Positions 31,444 through 40,495 are shown, counted from the stretch's first letter. The stretch: 43,368 bases of DNA from Paramagnetospirillum marisnigri (GCF_001650715.1 NZ_LWQT01000052.1:1-43368); one strand, 5' to 3'. Numbers and translations are program-made. The notes: a model not told the origin generated them from the letters alone.

Positions 31444-33144
31444 ATGGTCGCGGATCGTGCCAGTTTCGAGGTTCAGGTTTCCAAGGACGGGCGGTGGTCC
31501 ACCAATACCATCGTCTATAAGGAAGACGAGGCGCGCGGCCTCGCCAAGAAGCTGCTCGCCGATAAGAAATGCGAAGGCGCCAAGATCGTCCGCAACTGGT
31601 TGCGTGCCGATGGCACCATGGTGGAATCCGAAATCTTCTGCGAGACCCGCACCGTCAAGGATGACGGGCCGATCCGCATTTCCCCCATCGATTCCGTTCC
31701 CGAGGTCAAGTGCGAGAAGCCCGAGGACTTCATGGGCGACAGCGCGCGCGGCGTGGTCAACCGGGTGTTTCGTACCTATCTCGACAAGCAGTTCCTGACG
31801 CCGACCGAGCTGATGCACTCCTTTAAGGAGTTGAAGCGCCTCCAGGAGAAGGATTCGCTGGTTCCCTCGGCGGTGGACCGGGTCGCCCAATTGCAGACCA
31901 AGGACGGCGAGCAGGACGCCAAGAGCCGCAGCCAGGATATCTTCAAGTCCATCGACGAGATTTCCAATCGCGCCCGCCGGGTGGAAAGCCTGAAACTGCC
32001 CAAGCTGGAAGGCAGCTTCAGCGAGGTCATGGCCAAGATCGCCGCCATGGGCGAGAACGAGGACCGCGACTATCTGGCCATGGTGGTGCTGTCGCGCGAT
32101 CTGATGAATGTGCGCAACTGGGTGGGCAAGCTTGAACGGCTGTGCAACTTGGCCGTCGCGGATAACGATCCCCATGCGCTGGAAATGCTCGATGGCGTCA
32201 TCGCCGACGTGTTGGGCTCCAATGTGGTCCAGGACGTGCTGGGCTGGCAGCCGGGCCTGGGCGCCGCCATCATCGCCATGTTCGATTTGGCGGCGGGCAA
32301 GATGAAGGTGCAAAAGACCGATGCGGGCGAATCCGCCGAGGTTCTGAACCGACTGTTCGCCGAGAATAAGCTGCCGGTCAGCAAGGCTTGCCTGCTGGAC
32401 CGCGCCCATCGCCAGATCCGCTCGCCCAACCCGCTGTCCCGCAGCGAGTCCGAGAAGGAGGGCGAGGAGTTCAAGCGGGTCCTGCACCGCACCATGACGC
32501 CGACCGGCTTCGCCTGTGGCGCCGACACCGCCGAGGCCCTGACCACCCGCTATACCAGGCTGGTGGAGCAGGGGGGATCGGCCGGGCGTAAGGCGGCGCT
32601 GGAAAGCATGTTCCGCATCCTGCCCGACCGGGCTTTCGGCCTGATCTATTTGTGCGACATGCTGACCACGCCCTATGGCACCGAACATGCCGCCGCCATT
32701 GCCGACCTGTTGGGCATGGTGTTCCGCGCCCGCGTCATCGGCGAGTTCTGCGAGCGCACCCTGCCGCCCAAGGAACGGATGATCCGCGCCACCAACGCCC
32801 ATCACGCGGTGATGGCCTCGACCTTCCCGCCCGAGACCAAGCAGAAACTGGCCGAGCATATCGACGGCATCCTGGAGCGTTACCTGATCGACGAACAGAT
32901 CGTCGAGAAGCTGGATCACCACGATTCGCCGCTGCGTGATCGCGCGGTGCGGCTGGTGCAGTTCTGCGCCGCCGGCGTGCTGCCCGAGGGCAAGGCCATG
33001 ACCCGGGCTCGTCAGCGCATTCTGGCGCTGTTGCGTCAGCCCAATTTCGATGCCCATTTCATCGATGGTTTCACCGATCCCCTGCGCGCCCAGAAGGCAT
33101 TGCGCGACTTCCACCAACTGCTGGTGAAAGCTGGTTTCGGCTGA
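31444..33144 (+). CDS. Large conserved protein of unknown function
   Basis: 566 aa from ATG 31444 (MVADRASFEVQVSKDGRWST). The frame is open 29 codons further upstream, but that part lacks a ribosome site and overlaps the promoter candidate. Residues 1-75 form a small beta-rich domain with a sequence like VQVSKDGRWSTNTIVYKEDE; the rest is almost entirely helical, charged and cytoplasmic (KRLQEKDSLV, SFSEVMAKIAAMGENED, ETKQKLAEHIDGILERYL). No cysteine clusters, Walker motifs or membrane helices are seen. The family is not recognised. Confidence 0.8.
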   Translation: MVADRASFEVQVSKDGRWSTNTIVYKEDEARGLAKKLLADKKCEGAKIVRNWLRADGTMVESEIFCETRTVKDDGPIRISPIDSVPEVKCEKPEDFMGDSARGVVNRVFRTYLDKQFLTPTELMHSFKELKRLQEKDSLVPSAVDRVAQLQTKDGEQDAKSRSQDIFKSIDEISNRARRVESLKLPKLEGSFSEVMAKIAAMGENEDRDYLAMVVLSRDLMNVRNWVGKLERLCNLAVADNDPHALEMLDGVIADVLGSNVVQDVLGWQPGLGAAIIAMFDLAAGKMKVQKTDAGESAEVLNRLFAENKLPVSKACLLDRAHRQIRSPNPLSRSESEKEGEEFKRVLHRTMTPTGFACGADTAEALTTRYTRLVEQGGSAGRKAALESMFRILPDRAFGLIYLCDMLTTPYGTEHAAAIADLLGMVFRARVIGEFCERTLPPKERMIRATNAHHAVMASTFPPETKQKLAEHIDGILERYLIDEQIVEKLDHHDSPLRDRAVRLVQFCAAGVLPEGKAMTRARQRILALLRQPNFDAHFIDGFTDPLRAQKALRDFHQLLVKAGFG

Positions 33145-33147
33145 GGG

Positions 33148-34158
33148 CTATTCCTCTTCCGAGCGGTGGTGCTGGCGGAGCGGCTGGTTGCAATGCGGGC
33201 AGAGATGGCCGCTTTCCACCGCCTGGCGCAGAATCAACGAAGCCTCTTCGTCGGACAGCTGGAGCGAGCGGCGGGTTTTTTCCAGCACCCGTTTCTCGCT
33301 GCGGTTCAGGCGTCCGTCCTCCAGCGCCTTTTCCACCGCTTCCCGGTATTCCTCGCGGCGGATGCGCATCTGCTCGGAAAAGCCCGATGCCAACACACCG
33401 GCGGGCAGGGCGATCATGCCCACCCCCAGGATGGCGGTGAAGGCGCCGCACAGCCGTCCCAACGGCGTGACCGGCACCATGTCGCCATAGCCCAGGGTGG
33501 TCAGCGTCACCACCGCCCACCACATGGCGGTGGGAATGTCGCTGAACACATGGGGCTGGGCACGGTGCTCGAACAGATAGATCAGGCTCGACGTCAGAAC
33601 CAGGATGACCATCATGACGAACAGCACGGCGCCGATGGAGCGCGCCTCCTGGCGGGCCACCGCGCCCATGACGCTCATGGCCATGGAATAGCGGCCCAGC
33701 TTGAATACCCGGAGCACGCGGAGCACCCGGATGGCGCGCAGGTCCATTTCCACCATCAGGCCCAGATAGAAGGGCAGCACCGCCAGCAGGTCGATGATCG
33801 CCATGGGCGAGGTCGCCCAGCGCAGCCGACCCCAGACGGGGTGATGGTAGCGGGGGTCGTCGATTTCCACCGCCGTCCACAGCCGCAACAGGTATTCCAG
33901 GCTGAAGATGGCAACCGAGATCAGATCGAAGGCGTGAAAGGCGGGGCCATGGGCGATGGACAGGTGTTCCACCGATTCCATCACCACCGCGCCGACATTC
34001 AGCACGATCAGGGCGATCAGGAAGAAGTCCACCACCTTGACCAGAAGGTCGGAATGGCCCTCGCCACCCAGCATGTGATAGACCGTGCGCCGCAACGTCC
34101 GGCGACGATGGGCGTGGCGGTGGCTGGGGTGATGATGCGCGGGATGGGCGGTTGTCAC
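33148..34158 (-). CDS. Voltage-gated potassium channel (Kv-type, six transmembrane)
   Basis: 336 aa from GTG 34158 (MTTAHPAHHHPSHRHAHRRR); the ATG at 34074 would remove the conserved-looking RRRTLRRTVYHML lead, so I prefer the GTG. S1-S4 are visible, with an S4 sensor of basic residues every third position (R141, R144, R147, R150, K153, R156). The pore has selectivity filter TLGYGD (221-226) after a WW pair. The cytoplasmic tail is helical and ends in CPHC, possibly a half zinc site, with no cyclic-nucleotide domain. It ends 3 nt from the 566-aa gene, convergently. Confidence 0.87.
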   Translation of the reverse strand: MTTAHPAHHHPSHRHAHRRRTLRRTVYHMLGGEGHSDLLVKVVDFFLIALIVLNVGAVVMESVEHLSIAHGPAFHAFDLISVAIFSLEYLLRLWTAVEIDDPRYHHPVWGRLRWATSPMAIIDLLAVLPFYLGLMVEMDLRAIRVLRVLRVFKLGRYSMAMSVMGAVARQEARSIGAVLFVMMVILVLTSSLIYLFEHRAQPHVFSDIPTAMWWAVVTLTTLGYGDMVPVTPLGRLCGAFTAILGVGMIALPAGVLASGFSEQMRIRREEYREAVEKALEDGRLNRSEKRVLEKTRRSLQLSDEEASLILRQAVESGHLCPHCNQPLRQHHRSEEE

Positions 34159-34297
34159 GAAACTGGCCGGAAATAGAGGGCGAGGGCGGCTTGAGCCCGA
34201 CAATATCCGACCTGGGTCGGGTTGGGGAAGGGGTGGCGTCCTTTTTCCGGCTGTGATCATATCAGGGACAGGTAATAAAAGGACCACGGGGAGCGGC

Positions 34298-35083
34298 ATG
34301 GCTGAACAAGGGCAAGACGGAAGGCAGCACGGGCGGGTGGCCCTGGTGGGTGCCGGTCCGGGTGATCCCGACCTGCTGACGGTCAAGGCCCTGCGCCTGA
34401 TCCAATCGGCCCAGGTGGTGGTCTATGACCGCCTGGTCAGCCGCGAGATCATGGAACTGATCCCCGCCTCGGCCGAACGCATCTATGCGGGCAAGGCGCT
34501 AGGGCATCATCATCTGGTCCAGGACGAGATCAACGAGTTGCTGCTGACCCTGGCGCGGTCGGGCCGCGACGTGGTGCGGCTGAAAGGAGGCGATTCCTTC
34601 GTGTTTGGGCGTGGCAGCGAGGAAGCCCTGCATCTGGCCCGCCACGGTATTCATTTCGAGGTGGTGCCCGGCATCAGCGCGGCGGCGGGTTGCACCAGCT
34701 ATGGCGGTATTCCGCTCACCCATCGCGGCCTGGCCACCGGGGTGCAGTTCGTCCCCGGCCATCTGCGCGAGGGCAAGGGCCTGGATCTGCGCTGGGACAA
34801 GTTGGCCGATCCCGATACCACCCTGGTGATCTATATGGGGTTGCAGTCCCTGCCCGAGACCTCGGCCGAGCTGATCAAGGCCGGATTGCCTTGCGATACC
34901 CCGGCGGCGGCCATCGAGAACGGCACCACGCCGCGCCAGCGCCGGGTGATCGGCACCCTGGCCGATCTGCCGGAGCGTACCCGGGCGGCCGGGTTGCAGG
35001 CGCCGACCCTGATCGTCATCGGTAAGGTGGTCTCGCTGGCCGGAGAGTTGGACTGGTTCATGACGGAAGGCGGCGGCTCATGA
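34298..35083 (+). CDS. cobA: Uroporphyrinogen-III C-methyltransferase (SUMT)
   Basis: 261 aa from ATG 34298 (MAEQGQDGRQHGRVALVGAG) with GGGGAG upstream. Family motifs are VGAGPGDPDLLTVKALR (SAM site), VVYDRLVS, VRLKGGDSFVFGRGSEE and VVPGISAAAGC. It makes precorrin-2, the branch point to siroheme and cobalamin. It overlaps the following chelatase gene by ATGA. Because DsrAB and sulfite or nitrite reductases need siroheme, proximity to dsr is meaningful, though not proof. It is divergent from the K+ channel gene. Confidence 0.93.
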   Translation: MAEQGQDGRQHGRVALVGAGPGDPDLLTVKALRLIQSAQVVVYDRLVSREIMELIPASAERIYAGKALGHHHLVQDEINELLLTLARSGRDVVRLKGGDSFVFGRGSEEALHLARHGIHFEVVPGISAAAGCTSYGGIPLTHRGLATGVQFVPGHLREGKGLDLRWDKLADPDTTLVIYMGLQSLPETSAELIKAGLPCDTPAAAIENGTTPRQRRVIGTLADLPERTRAAGLQAPTLIVIGKVVSLAGELDWFMTEGGGS

Positions 35084-35838
35084 AGAATGCCGCCCTGGTA
35101 CTGGTGGGGCATGGCTCGGCCCGCCATCCCGATGGTGCCGCGCCGGTCCTCGCCCTGGCCGAGGATATCAGGGCGCGCGGCCTGTTCGCCGAGGTTTCGG
35201 CCGTATTCATGAAGCAACCCCCGACCCTGGCCGAGGCCGAATTCATGACCTCGGCGGATACCGTCTATGTGGTCCCGGTCTTCGCGGGCAAGGGTTATTA
35301 CACCGACAGCTTGATTCCGCGCGGGATGGGGCTGACCGGCCGGGTGACCGAACGGGCGGGGCGCCGCTTCGTCTATACCGCCCCGGCGGGAACCCACCGG
35401 ATGATTCCCGGCATCATGGCCTGCCGCGCCGAAGGCGTTGCCACCGCCGCCGGGATGGTCGTGGCCGAAAGCTCGCTGCTGCTGATCGCCCATGGCTCCG
35501 GGCGGCCGGGCGGGGCGGGAGAGACTCCGCGCGCCATCGCGGCCGCCATGGCGGCCATGAACCGCTTCGCCCAGGTGGAACTGGTGTTCCTGGAGCAAGA
35601 GCCCAAGGCCGAAACCTGGGCTGAAAGGGTCACGCGCCGCGATGTGGTGGCCCTGCCCCTGCTGGTTGCCCAGGGCATGCACGCCAGCCAGGACATTCCG
35701 CCGCTGTTCGGACTGACGGGGGGAAGCCGGGGGCCGGTGGAGGCCCGGGGCCATCGGGTGGTGCTGGCCACCGGCCTGGGCGCCGAACCCGATCTGGTGG
35801 AGGTGATCCTGGATCTGGTGGTGGACGCTGAGGGCTGA
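35080..35838 (+). CDS. CbiX/SirB-type sirohydrochlorin chelatase, two-domain
   Basis: 252 aa with two related halves, each with an HGS motif: H11 (LVGHGSARHPDG) and H139 (LIAHGSGRPGG). The second catalytic histidine of the family (xGxHxxxDIP) is present only in the C-terminal half (LLVAQGMHASQDIPPLFG); the N-terminal equivalent reads FAGKGYYTDSLIP. It probably inserts Fe or Co into sirohydrochlorin made from the product of the overlapping methyltransferase. Which metal cannot be told from sequence; siroheme is favoured by context. Confidence 0.85.
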   Translation: MKNAALVLVGHGSARHPDGAAPVLALAEDIRARGLFAEVSAVFMKQPPTLAEAEFMTSADTVYVVPVFAGKGYYTDSLIPRGMGLTGRVTERAGRRFVYTAPAGTHRMIPGIMACRAEGVATAAGMVVAESSLLLIAHGSGRPGGAGETPRAIAAAMAAMNRFAQVELVFLEQEPKAETWAERVTRRDVVALPLLVAQGMHASQDIPPLFGLTGGSRGPVEARGHRVVLATGLGAEPDLVEVILDLVVDAEG

Positions 35839-35871
35839 TACCGGTCGGCGAAATGACGGACTCGTTTGACT

Positions 35872-35934
35872 GCGGCCGGGACGGCCGCGCTCCAGGAAAA
35901 GCCGCTTTTGCCGGAGCGCGGGCATCCTGCCCGC
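35872..35934. repeat. Three-hairpin intergenic repeat after the chelatase gene
   Basis: GCGGCC/GGCCGC (35872-35877/35883-35888), GCGCTCC/GGAGCGC (35887-35893/35913-35919) and GCGGGCA-TCC-TGCCCGC (35918-35934) form chained palindromes in a 133-nt gap between converging genes. It resembles multicopy palindromic intergenic elements, and could also act as a bidirectional transcript end, although no T-run is present. Confidence 0.6.
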
Positions 35935-35971
35935 AAGGGTCACATCAATCGGCCGTTGGCATGAAGTGCCG

Positions 35972-36376
35972 TCAGCGCTCCACCGGGCGGCCCTCCGACA
36001 TCCAGCGGACGATGCCCTTTTCCACGTTGTAGACCTTGGTGTAGCCCACCTGCTCGGTCAGGGCCTTGCCCAGGAAGCCGGTGCGGTTGCCGGTGCGGCA
36101 GATCAGGGCCACCTCCTCGCCGGGCTTGGCCACCGCCGCCAGTTTCTCGATGAAGTCGGGGGCCAGCTTGCCGCGCTCGTCGAAGGCCATGATGCGATGG
36201 GCGCCCTTGATGGTGCCGGTCTGGGCCCATTCCGGCGGGGTGCGGATGTCCACCAGCGGCACGCCCTTGGCCATCAGGGCCTGAAGGGCGGCATTGTCCA
36301 CATGGGTCAGGGATTGGGCGAAGGCTGGCGCCGCCGATAGCAGCAGGGCGACCAGGGCGAAAACAGCGGCTCTCAT
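35972..36376 (-). CDS. Periplasmic rhodanese-domain protein
   Basis: 134 aa. A signal peptide (MRAAVFALVALLLSAAPAFA, cleavage near residue 20) is followed by a single rhodanese domain with VDIRTPPEWAQTG and the active-site loop CRTGNR at C93. It may bind or transfer sulfane sulfur in the periplasm, which suits a sulfur oxidiser, but single rhodanese domains are also widespread. It ends tail-to-tail with the chelatase gene. Confidence 0.87.
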   Translation of the reverse strand: MRAAVFALVALLLSAAPAFAQSLTHVDNAALQALMAKGVPLVDIRTPPEWAQTGTIKGAHRIMAFDERGKLAPDFIEKLAAVAKPGEEVALICRTGNRTGFLGKALTEQVGYTKVYNVEKGIVRWMSEGRPVER

Positions 36377-36396
36377 GATGGCGGTGCTTTCAAGGA

Positions 36397-38907
36397 TTAC
36401 AGGGGCCAGGGACTCTTTTCGCGCACCAGGGTGGCGAAGTCATCGGCGGGCAGGGCCTTGGCGAAGTAGTATCCCTGGGCCTCGTCCACCTTGTGGGCCA
36501 TCAGGAAGTCCAATTGCTCGCGGGTCTCGACGCCTTCCACATTGACGCGGGTGCCGAGCGAGTGCCCCAGATTGACGATGGCTTCCACCACGGCGGCATT
36601 ATCGGGATGCAGACCGATATCCACCACGAAGGAGCGGTCGATCTTCAGCTTGTCCACCGGGAAGCGCTTCAGGTAGTTCAGCGAGGAATAGCCGGTGCCG
36701 AAGTCGTCGATGGAGATGACCAGTCCCATGGCGCGCAGACCCTGCAGCACCTCGATGGTGGCATCCACGTTCTGCATGGCGATGCCCTCGGTGATTTCCA
36801 GTTGCAGCATCTCGGGGGCGACGCCGGTCTGGCCCAGGATATCCGAGACCATGGAAATGACGCTTTGGGTCTGCTTGAACTGGGCGGGCGACAGGTTGAC
36901 GGCGATCTTCATGGCGGGCAGTCCCTGGCGCAGCCAGTCGCGGCCCTGGATGCAGGCCCGATGCAGAATCCAGCGCCCCAGCGGCCCGATCAGGTCGGTG
37001 CGCTCGATGATGGGGATGAATTCGGCCGGGGGCACCCATCCCCGGGTGGGGTGGTTCCAGCGCAACAGCGCCTCGCAGCCGATGATGCGTCCCGAGGACA
37101 GTTCCACCAGCGGCTGATAGTGCAATTGCAGTTGTTCGGTGCCCAGGGCCTGGCGCATGTCGCGCTCGACGATCTTGCGGGCCTGGACCTCGGCATCCAT
37201 CTCCGAGACGTAGAAATGGTAGTTGTTGCGCCCCTCGGCCTTTGACCGGAACATGGCCAGGTCGGCGTTCTTCAGCAACTGGTCGGCATCGGTGGCGTCG
37301 TCGGGAAAGACGGTAATGCCGATGGAGGTGCTGGTCAGCACCTCGTGGTCGTCCAGTCCGAAGGGATCGGCGATGGTGGCGATGATGCTTTCCGCCACCC
37401 GGCTGGCGCCCTCGGGGTCCTCGATATTGGTCAGGATGACGGCGAATTCGTCGCCGCCCAGGCGGGCGACGGTATCGGTCTCGCGCACGCAGCGCTTCAG
37501 GCGCTTGGCCACCGCCTTCAGCAGCAGGTCGCCCACATGGTGGCCCAATGTGTCGTTGATGTCCTTGAACTTGTCGAGGTCGAGGAACAGCAGGCCCAGC
37601 CGCCAGCCAGAGCGCTTGGCCTGGGCCAGGGCCTGGCGCAGCCGTTCCTGGAACAGCACCCGGTTGGGCAGGTCGGTCAGGGAATCGTGATGGGCCAGAT
37701 GCTGGATGCGGGCGGCGGCCAGCTTGCGCTCGGTGACGTCGCGGCCCACCAGCACCAATCCGCGGCGGCTGCCATCGGCATTGAACAGCGGGATCTTGGT
37801 CATGTCGAAGACGCGGGTGGCGCCTTCATGGGAGTCCAGCGCCTTCTCGTAATTGACCGGCTTTCCCTCGCGCCAGGCCCGCTCGTCGGTATCGCGGGTA
37901 CTGATCAGGAATTCCTGCTGGCTGCGCGACAGCCGCGCCAGTTCGTGGGCGGTGCGTCCCACATAGTCGACCCCGTGCAGCCCCACCAGATCCAGGTAGA
38001 ACTGGTTGGCCACCAGCCAGCGGCCCTTGCCGTCCTTGAAGCAGATCAGGTCGGGCAGGGCGTTGATCAGGGTGGTCAGCCATTCCTTCTGGGTGCGCAA
38101 CTCCTCCTCGTTGGCCTTGCGCGCGGTGATGTCGTGGCCGATGGCGACGAACAGGCGCTGACCACCCAATTCCATGGCGGCCAGCGAGAGTTCCAGGGGG
38201 AAGCGGGCGCGAATCTTGCGCAGGCCGATGACCTCGGTCCTGCGATCCAGGTAGCGTTCGGTCTGCAGCTTGCGCTCGGCATCGGCCAGTTCAGGGATCA
38301 GGACGGCGATGCTCTTGCCTACGATTTCGTAGGGATCGTAGCCGAAAATGCGTTCCGAGGCCGGATTGTAGGTGCCGATGGCGCCATCCTCGCCGAAGGT
38401 GATGATGGCGTCGGCGGTATGGTCGACAATGGCGCGGTTGTGCAGTTCGGACAGGCGGTAGTTCTCGGCCAGCGCTTCCATGGTGCGGGCCTGCTGGCGC
38501 AGCATGGCCTCGCGCGAGGCCATGGCGGTAACGTCGAAGACCTGGATCAGGCCTCGCCGTCCAGAGGCCGAATCCAGCGGCTTGACCACCACGATCTGGT
38601 GCATGGATTCGGGGCGTTCCGGCCCCCTGGTGTCGCGGGTCAGGGGAAACAGCGCCCGGTTCAAGGACGAGGTCAGCATGGCCGACAGGCCTGAATTCAG
38701 CGCCTGGGCCACCGCGTCGGTGACCCGGGTTCCGGCCAGATCGGGAAACACTTCATCCAGGCGTTGTCCGATCGCCGAGGCTGCCGTGACGCCCGACGCC
38801 TTGACCATCCAGGAATTCCACAGTCCCACCCGCCCGTCCCGGTCCACCAGGACAAGACCGCATTCGGCCGCATCGGTCAGGGCGTGCAGGAAGGGATCGC
38901 CAATCAT
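36397..38907 (-). CDS. PAS-PAS-PAS-GGDEF-EAL c-di-GMP signalling protein
   Basis: 836 aa, no transmembrane segment, so a soluble sensor. Three PAS-like domains lie at about 5-130, 155-275 and 285-400, a GGDEF domain at about 405-570 with intact RLGGDEFAVI, and an EAL domain at about 580-830. The EAL catalytic set looks complete: EALLRW, NLSP, EITEG, SIDDFGTGYSSL, KIDRSF, EGVET and QGYYF. It could make and degrade c-di-GMP. The ATG overlaps the CheC-like gene (ATGA), placing it third in an operon with a response regulator. Confidence 0.95.
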   Translation of the reverse strand: MIGDPFLHALTDAAECGLVLVDRDGRVGLWNSWMVKASGVTAASAIGQRLDEVFPDLAGTRVTDAVAQALNSGLSAMLTSSLNRALFPLTRDTRGPERPESMHQIVVVKPLDSASGRRGLIQVFDVTAMASREAMLRQQARTMEALAENYRLSELHNRAIVDHTADAIITFGEDGAIGTYNPASERIFGYDPYEIVGKSIAVLIPELADAERKLQTERYLDRRTEVIGLRKIRARFPLELSLAAMELGGQRLFVAIGHDITARKANEEELRTQKEWLTTLINALPDLICFKDGKGRWLVANQFYLDLVGLHGVDYVGRTAHELARLSRSQQEFLISTRDTDERAWREGKPVNYEKALDSHEGATRVFDMTKIPLFNADGSRRGLVLVGRDVTERKLAAARIQHLAHHDSLTDLPNRVLFQERLRQALAQAKRSGWRLGLLFLDLDKFKDINDTLGHHVGDLLLKAVAKRLKRCVRETDTVARLGGDEFAVILTNIEDPEGASRVAESIIATIADPFGLDDHEVLTSTSIGITVFPDDATDADQLLKNADLAMFRSKAEGRNNYHFYVSEMDAEVQARKIVERDMRQALGTEQLQLHYQPLVELSSGRIIGCEALLRWNHPTRGWVPPAEFIPIIERTDLIGPLGRWILHRACIQGRDWLRQGLPAMKIAVNLSPAQFKQTQSVISMVSDILGQTGVAPEMLQLEITEGIAMQNVDATIEVLQGLRAMGLVISIDDFGTGYSSLNYLKRFPVDKLKIDRSFVVDIGLHPDNAAVVEAIVNLGHSLGTRVNVEGVETREQLDFLMAHKVDEAQGYYFAKALPADDFATLVREKSPWPL

Positions 38908-39539
38908 GCGGGGGCGGCTCCACCCGCCAGGGTTCTGGCGACGAAGGCATTGACCGATTCGGAGAAATGACGGGCCGAGACAATGTCCATCACGAAGGCG
39001 AGATAGCCGCCGAGGCCCTTGGCCGCCACCGAGAAATCCACTTGTAGCACCATCACCAGTTCCGCCTCGGGATGGCTGGAGTCGAGAATGCGGGCACCCC
39101 GCCCCCTGACATAGGTGGGCAAGGAGCTGTCGATGTCGATATCCAATTGGTTGGCAAGGCTGCCAAGGCAGCCGTTGAGGATGATGTTGCCGACCTCCAG
39201 CAGGGCTTCCTGTTCCAGCTCGGTCAGCGAATCCAGCGGGACTGAATCACCCAGCATGGAGCGCACCAGATCGAGGCTCTTGCCTTCGGGAAAGATCAGC
39301 AGGATGTCGCCGCTGAAGCTGCTGCGGAAGGTTTGGCGCACCGCCACCGAGACCTGCTTGCCGGTGGCGGCGTCGATGCGTTCGGCCGCCAGGGCGGGGG
39401 TCAGGAACTCCACCATCGGCACCGACAAGGTGACCTCGGCCGTGACCAGCCGCGACAGTGCCGCGGCCGCCCGACCGATGGCGACATTGAGGATTTCGGT
39501 AACGGCGTCGCGCTCGACCTCGCCCAGGAAATCGGTCAT
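38904..39539 (-). CDS. CheC-family phosphatase-like protein
   Basis: 211 aa. Two CheC/CheX/FliY active-site motifs are complete in spacing: D11-x3-E15-x2-N18-x22-P41, and E111-x3-E115-x2-N118-x22-P141. CheC proteins dephosphorylate response-regulator receiver domains, usually CheY. Its ATG overlaps the stop of the receiver gene upstream, so the likely partner is that single-domain regulator. Confidence 0.88.
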   Translation of the reverse strand: MTDFLGEVERDAVTEILNVAIGRAAAALSRLVTAEVTLSVPMVEFLTPALAAERIDAATGKQVSVAVRQTFRSSFSGDILLIFPEGKSLDLVRSMLGDSVPLDSLTELEQEALLEVGNIILNGCLGSLANQLDIDIDSSLPTYVRGRGARILDSSHPEAELVMVLQVDFSVAAKGLGGYLAFVMDIVSARHFSESVNAFVARTLAGGAAPA

Positions 39540-39907
39540 GACGGGGGGCGTCCCGCCGCCAGGAAGGCGGCCAAATCCTCGTCGCGGAGCGGCTTGGACA
39601 TGAAGCCCACCCCCATGGCCGCCGCCTGGTCGCGAATGGAATCCTGGATATTGGCGGTCAAGAGGCTGATGCCCGCCTTGGGCAGGCGCGGGCGCAGCTG
39701 CCGCGCCGCCTCCAGCCCCCCCATGCCCGGCATGTTGACATCCATCAGGATGAAGTCGGGCCGGTCCAGGGCGACGGCGCTCAGCGCATCCTCGCCGCTG
39801 GCGGCTTCGAGCACCACCCAGTCGGGCCGCAGCCGCTCGATGGCCGACTTGGTCATCATGCGCGACACCCGGCTGTCATCCACCACCAATACAATTGTCT
39901 CGGACAT
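39536..39907 (-). CDS. Single-domain response regulator (CheY-like)
   Basis: 123 aa from ATG 39907 (MSETIVLVVDDSRVSRMM). The receiver residues are complete: D10/D11, phospho-acceptor D56 (FILMDVNMPGMGG), T84 and K105 (MSKPL). No output domain. It heads an operon with a CheC-like phosphatase and a GGDEF-EAL protein, both joined by ATGA overlaps. No histidine kinase is in the window. Upstream open frame into the tRNA region is shadow sequence. Confidence 0.93.
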   Translation of the reverse strand: MSETIVLVVDDSRVSRMMTKSAIERLRPDWVVLEAASGEDALSAVALDRPDFILMDVNMPGMGGLEAARQLRPRLPKAGISLLTANIQDSIRDQAAAMGVGFMSKPLRDEDLAAFLAAGRPPS

Positions 39908-39951
39908 CTCGCTCTCCGCCGCGGCCCCATCTGAGCCATGAAAATCTATGC

Positions 39952-39982
39952 TTGACGCATCGGCTCGCCGCAAGGGTAAAGT
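39952..39982 (+). promoter_or_regulatory. Candidate promoter of the TerB-like gene
   Basis: TTGACG (39952-39957) is a near-consensus -35; TAAAGT (39977-39982) follows after 19 nt, slightly long. It lies in the 102-nt divergent gap, and the ribosome site AAGGAG is at about 39995-40000. Confidence 0.4.
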
Positions 39983-40009
39983 CCCAGGTAACCCAAGGAG
40001 ATGGAAGTC

Positions 40010-40426
40010 ATGATCAGTCACCACGCGGCCTTGATTTACGTCATGGTCATGGTTTCCGCCGCCGATGGCAATATGACCGATGCCGAATTGCGGATGATCG
40101 GGGAAATCGTCAATTTCCTGCCCGTCTTCCGCGACTATGACCCGGCGATCCTGACCCGGACCACGGCGGCCTGCGCCGAGACCCTGGATGCCGACGACGG
40201 GCTTGACCGGGCGCTGGAGGCCATCAAGGCGGCCCTGCCGCCGCGCCTGCGCGAAACCGCCTATGCCCTGGCCTGCGACGTCGCCGCCGCCGATCGCGAA
40301 CCCCATCAGGAGGTGCGCCGCCTGCTGGAACTGTTCCGCCATCGCCTCGATCTCGACCGGCTGGTGGCCGCCGCCATCGAACGCGGCGCGCGGGCCCGCT
40401 TCGCCGTGGGGCCGGTCCATAGCTGA
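40010..40426 (+). CDS. TerB-like (tellurite-resistance fold) protein
   Basis: 138 aa from ATG 40010, chosen because AAGGAG sits 9 nt upstream of it but touches the earlier in-frame ATG at 40001. The protein is all-helical with the TerB-type paired segments MVMVSAADGNMTDAELRMIG and LACDVAAADREPHQEVRRLL, where acidic residues after AADG-like loops may bind metal. TerB proteins are linked to stress and phage-type responses, but this one is isolated and its role is unknown. Confidence 0.78.
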   Translation: MISHHAALIYVMVMVSAADGNMTDAELRMIGEIVNFLPVFRDYDPAILTRTTAACAETLDADDGLDRALEAIKAALPPRLRETAYALACDVAAADREPHQEVRRLLELFRHRLDLDRLVAAAIERGARARFAVGPVHS

Positions 40427-40450
40427 TTTTCGCCGCCCCCGGTTGGGCGC

Positions 40451-40479
40451 TTGCAAATCCGGTCGGGCGGCGCTAACGT
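40451..40479 (+). promoter_or_regulatory. Candidate promoter of tRNA-Thr
   Basis: TTGCAA (40451-40456), 17-nt spacer, TAACGT (40474-40479). The predicted start is about 40486, 10 nt before the mature tRNA 5' end. Confidence 0.45.
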
Positions 40480-40495
40480 CCGCCCCACATGGCGT

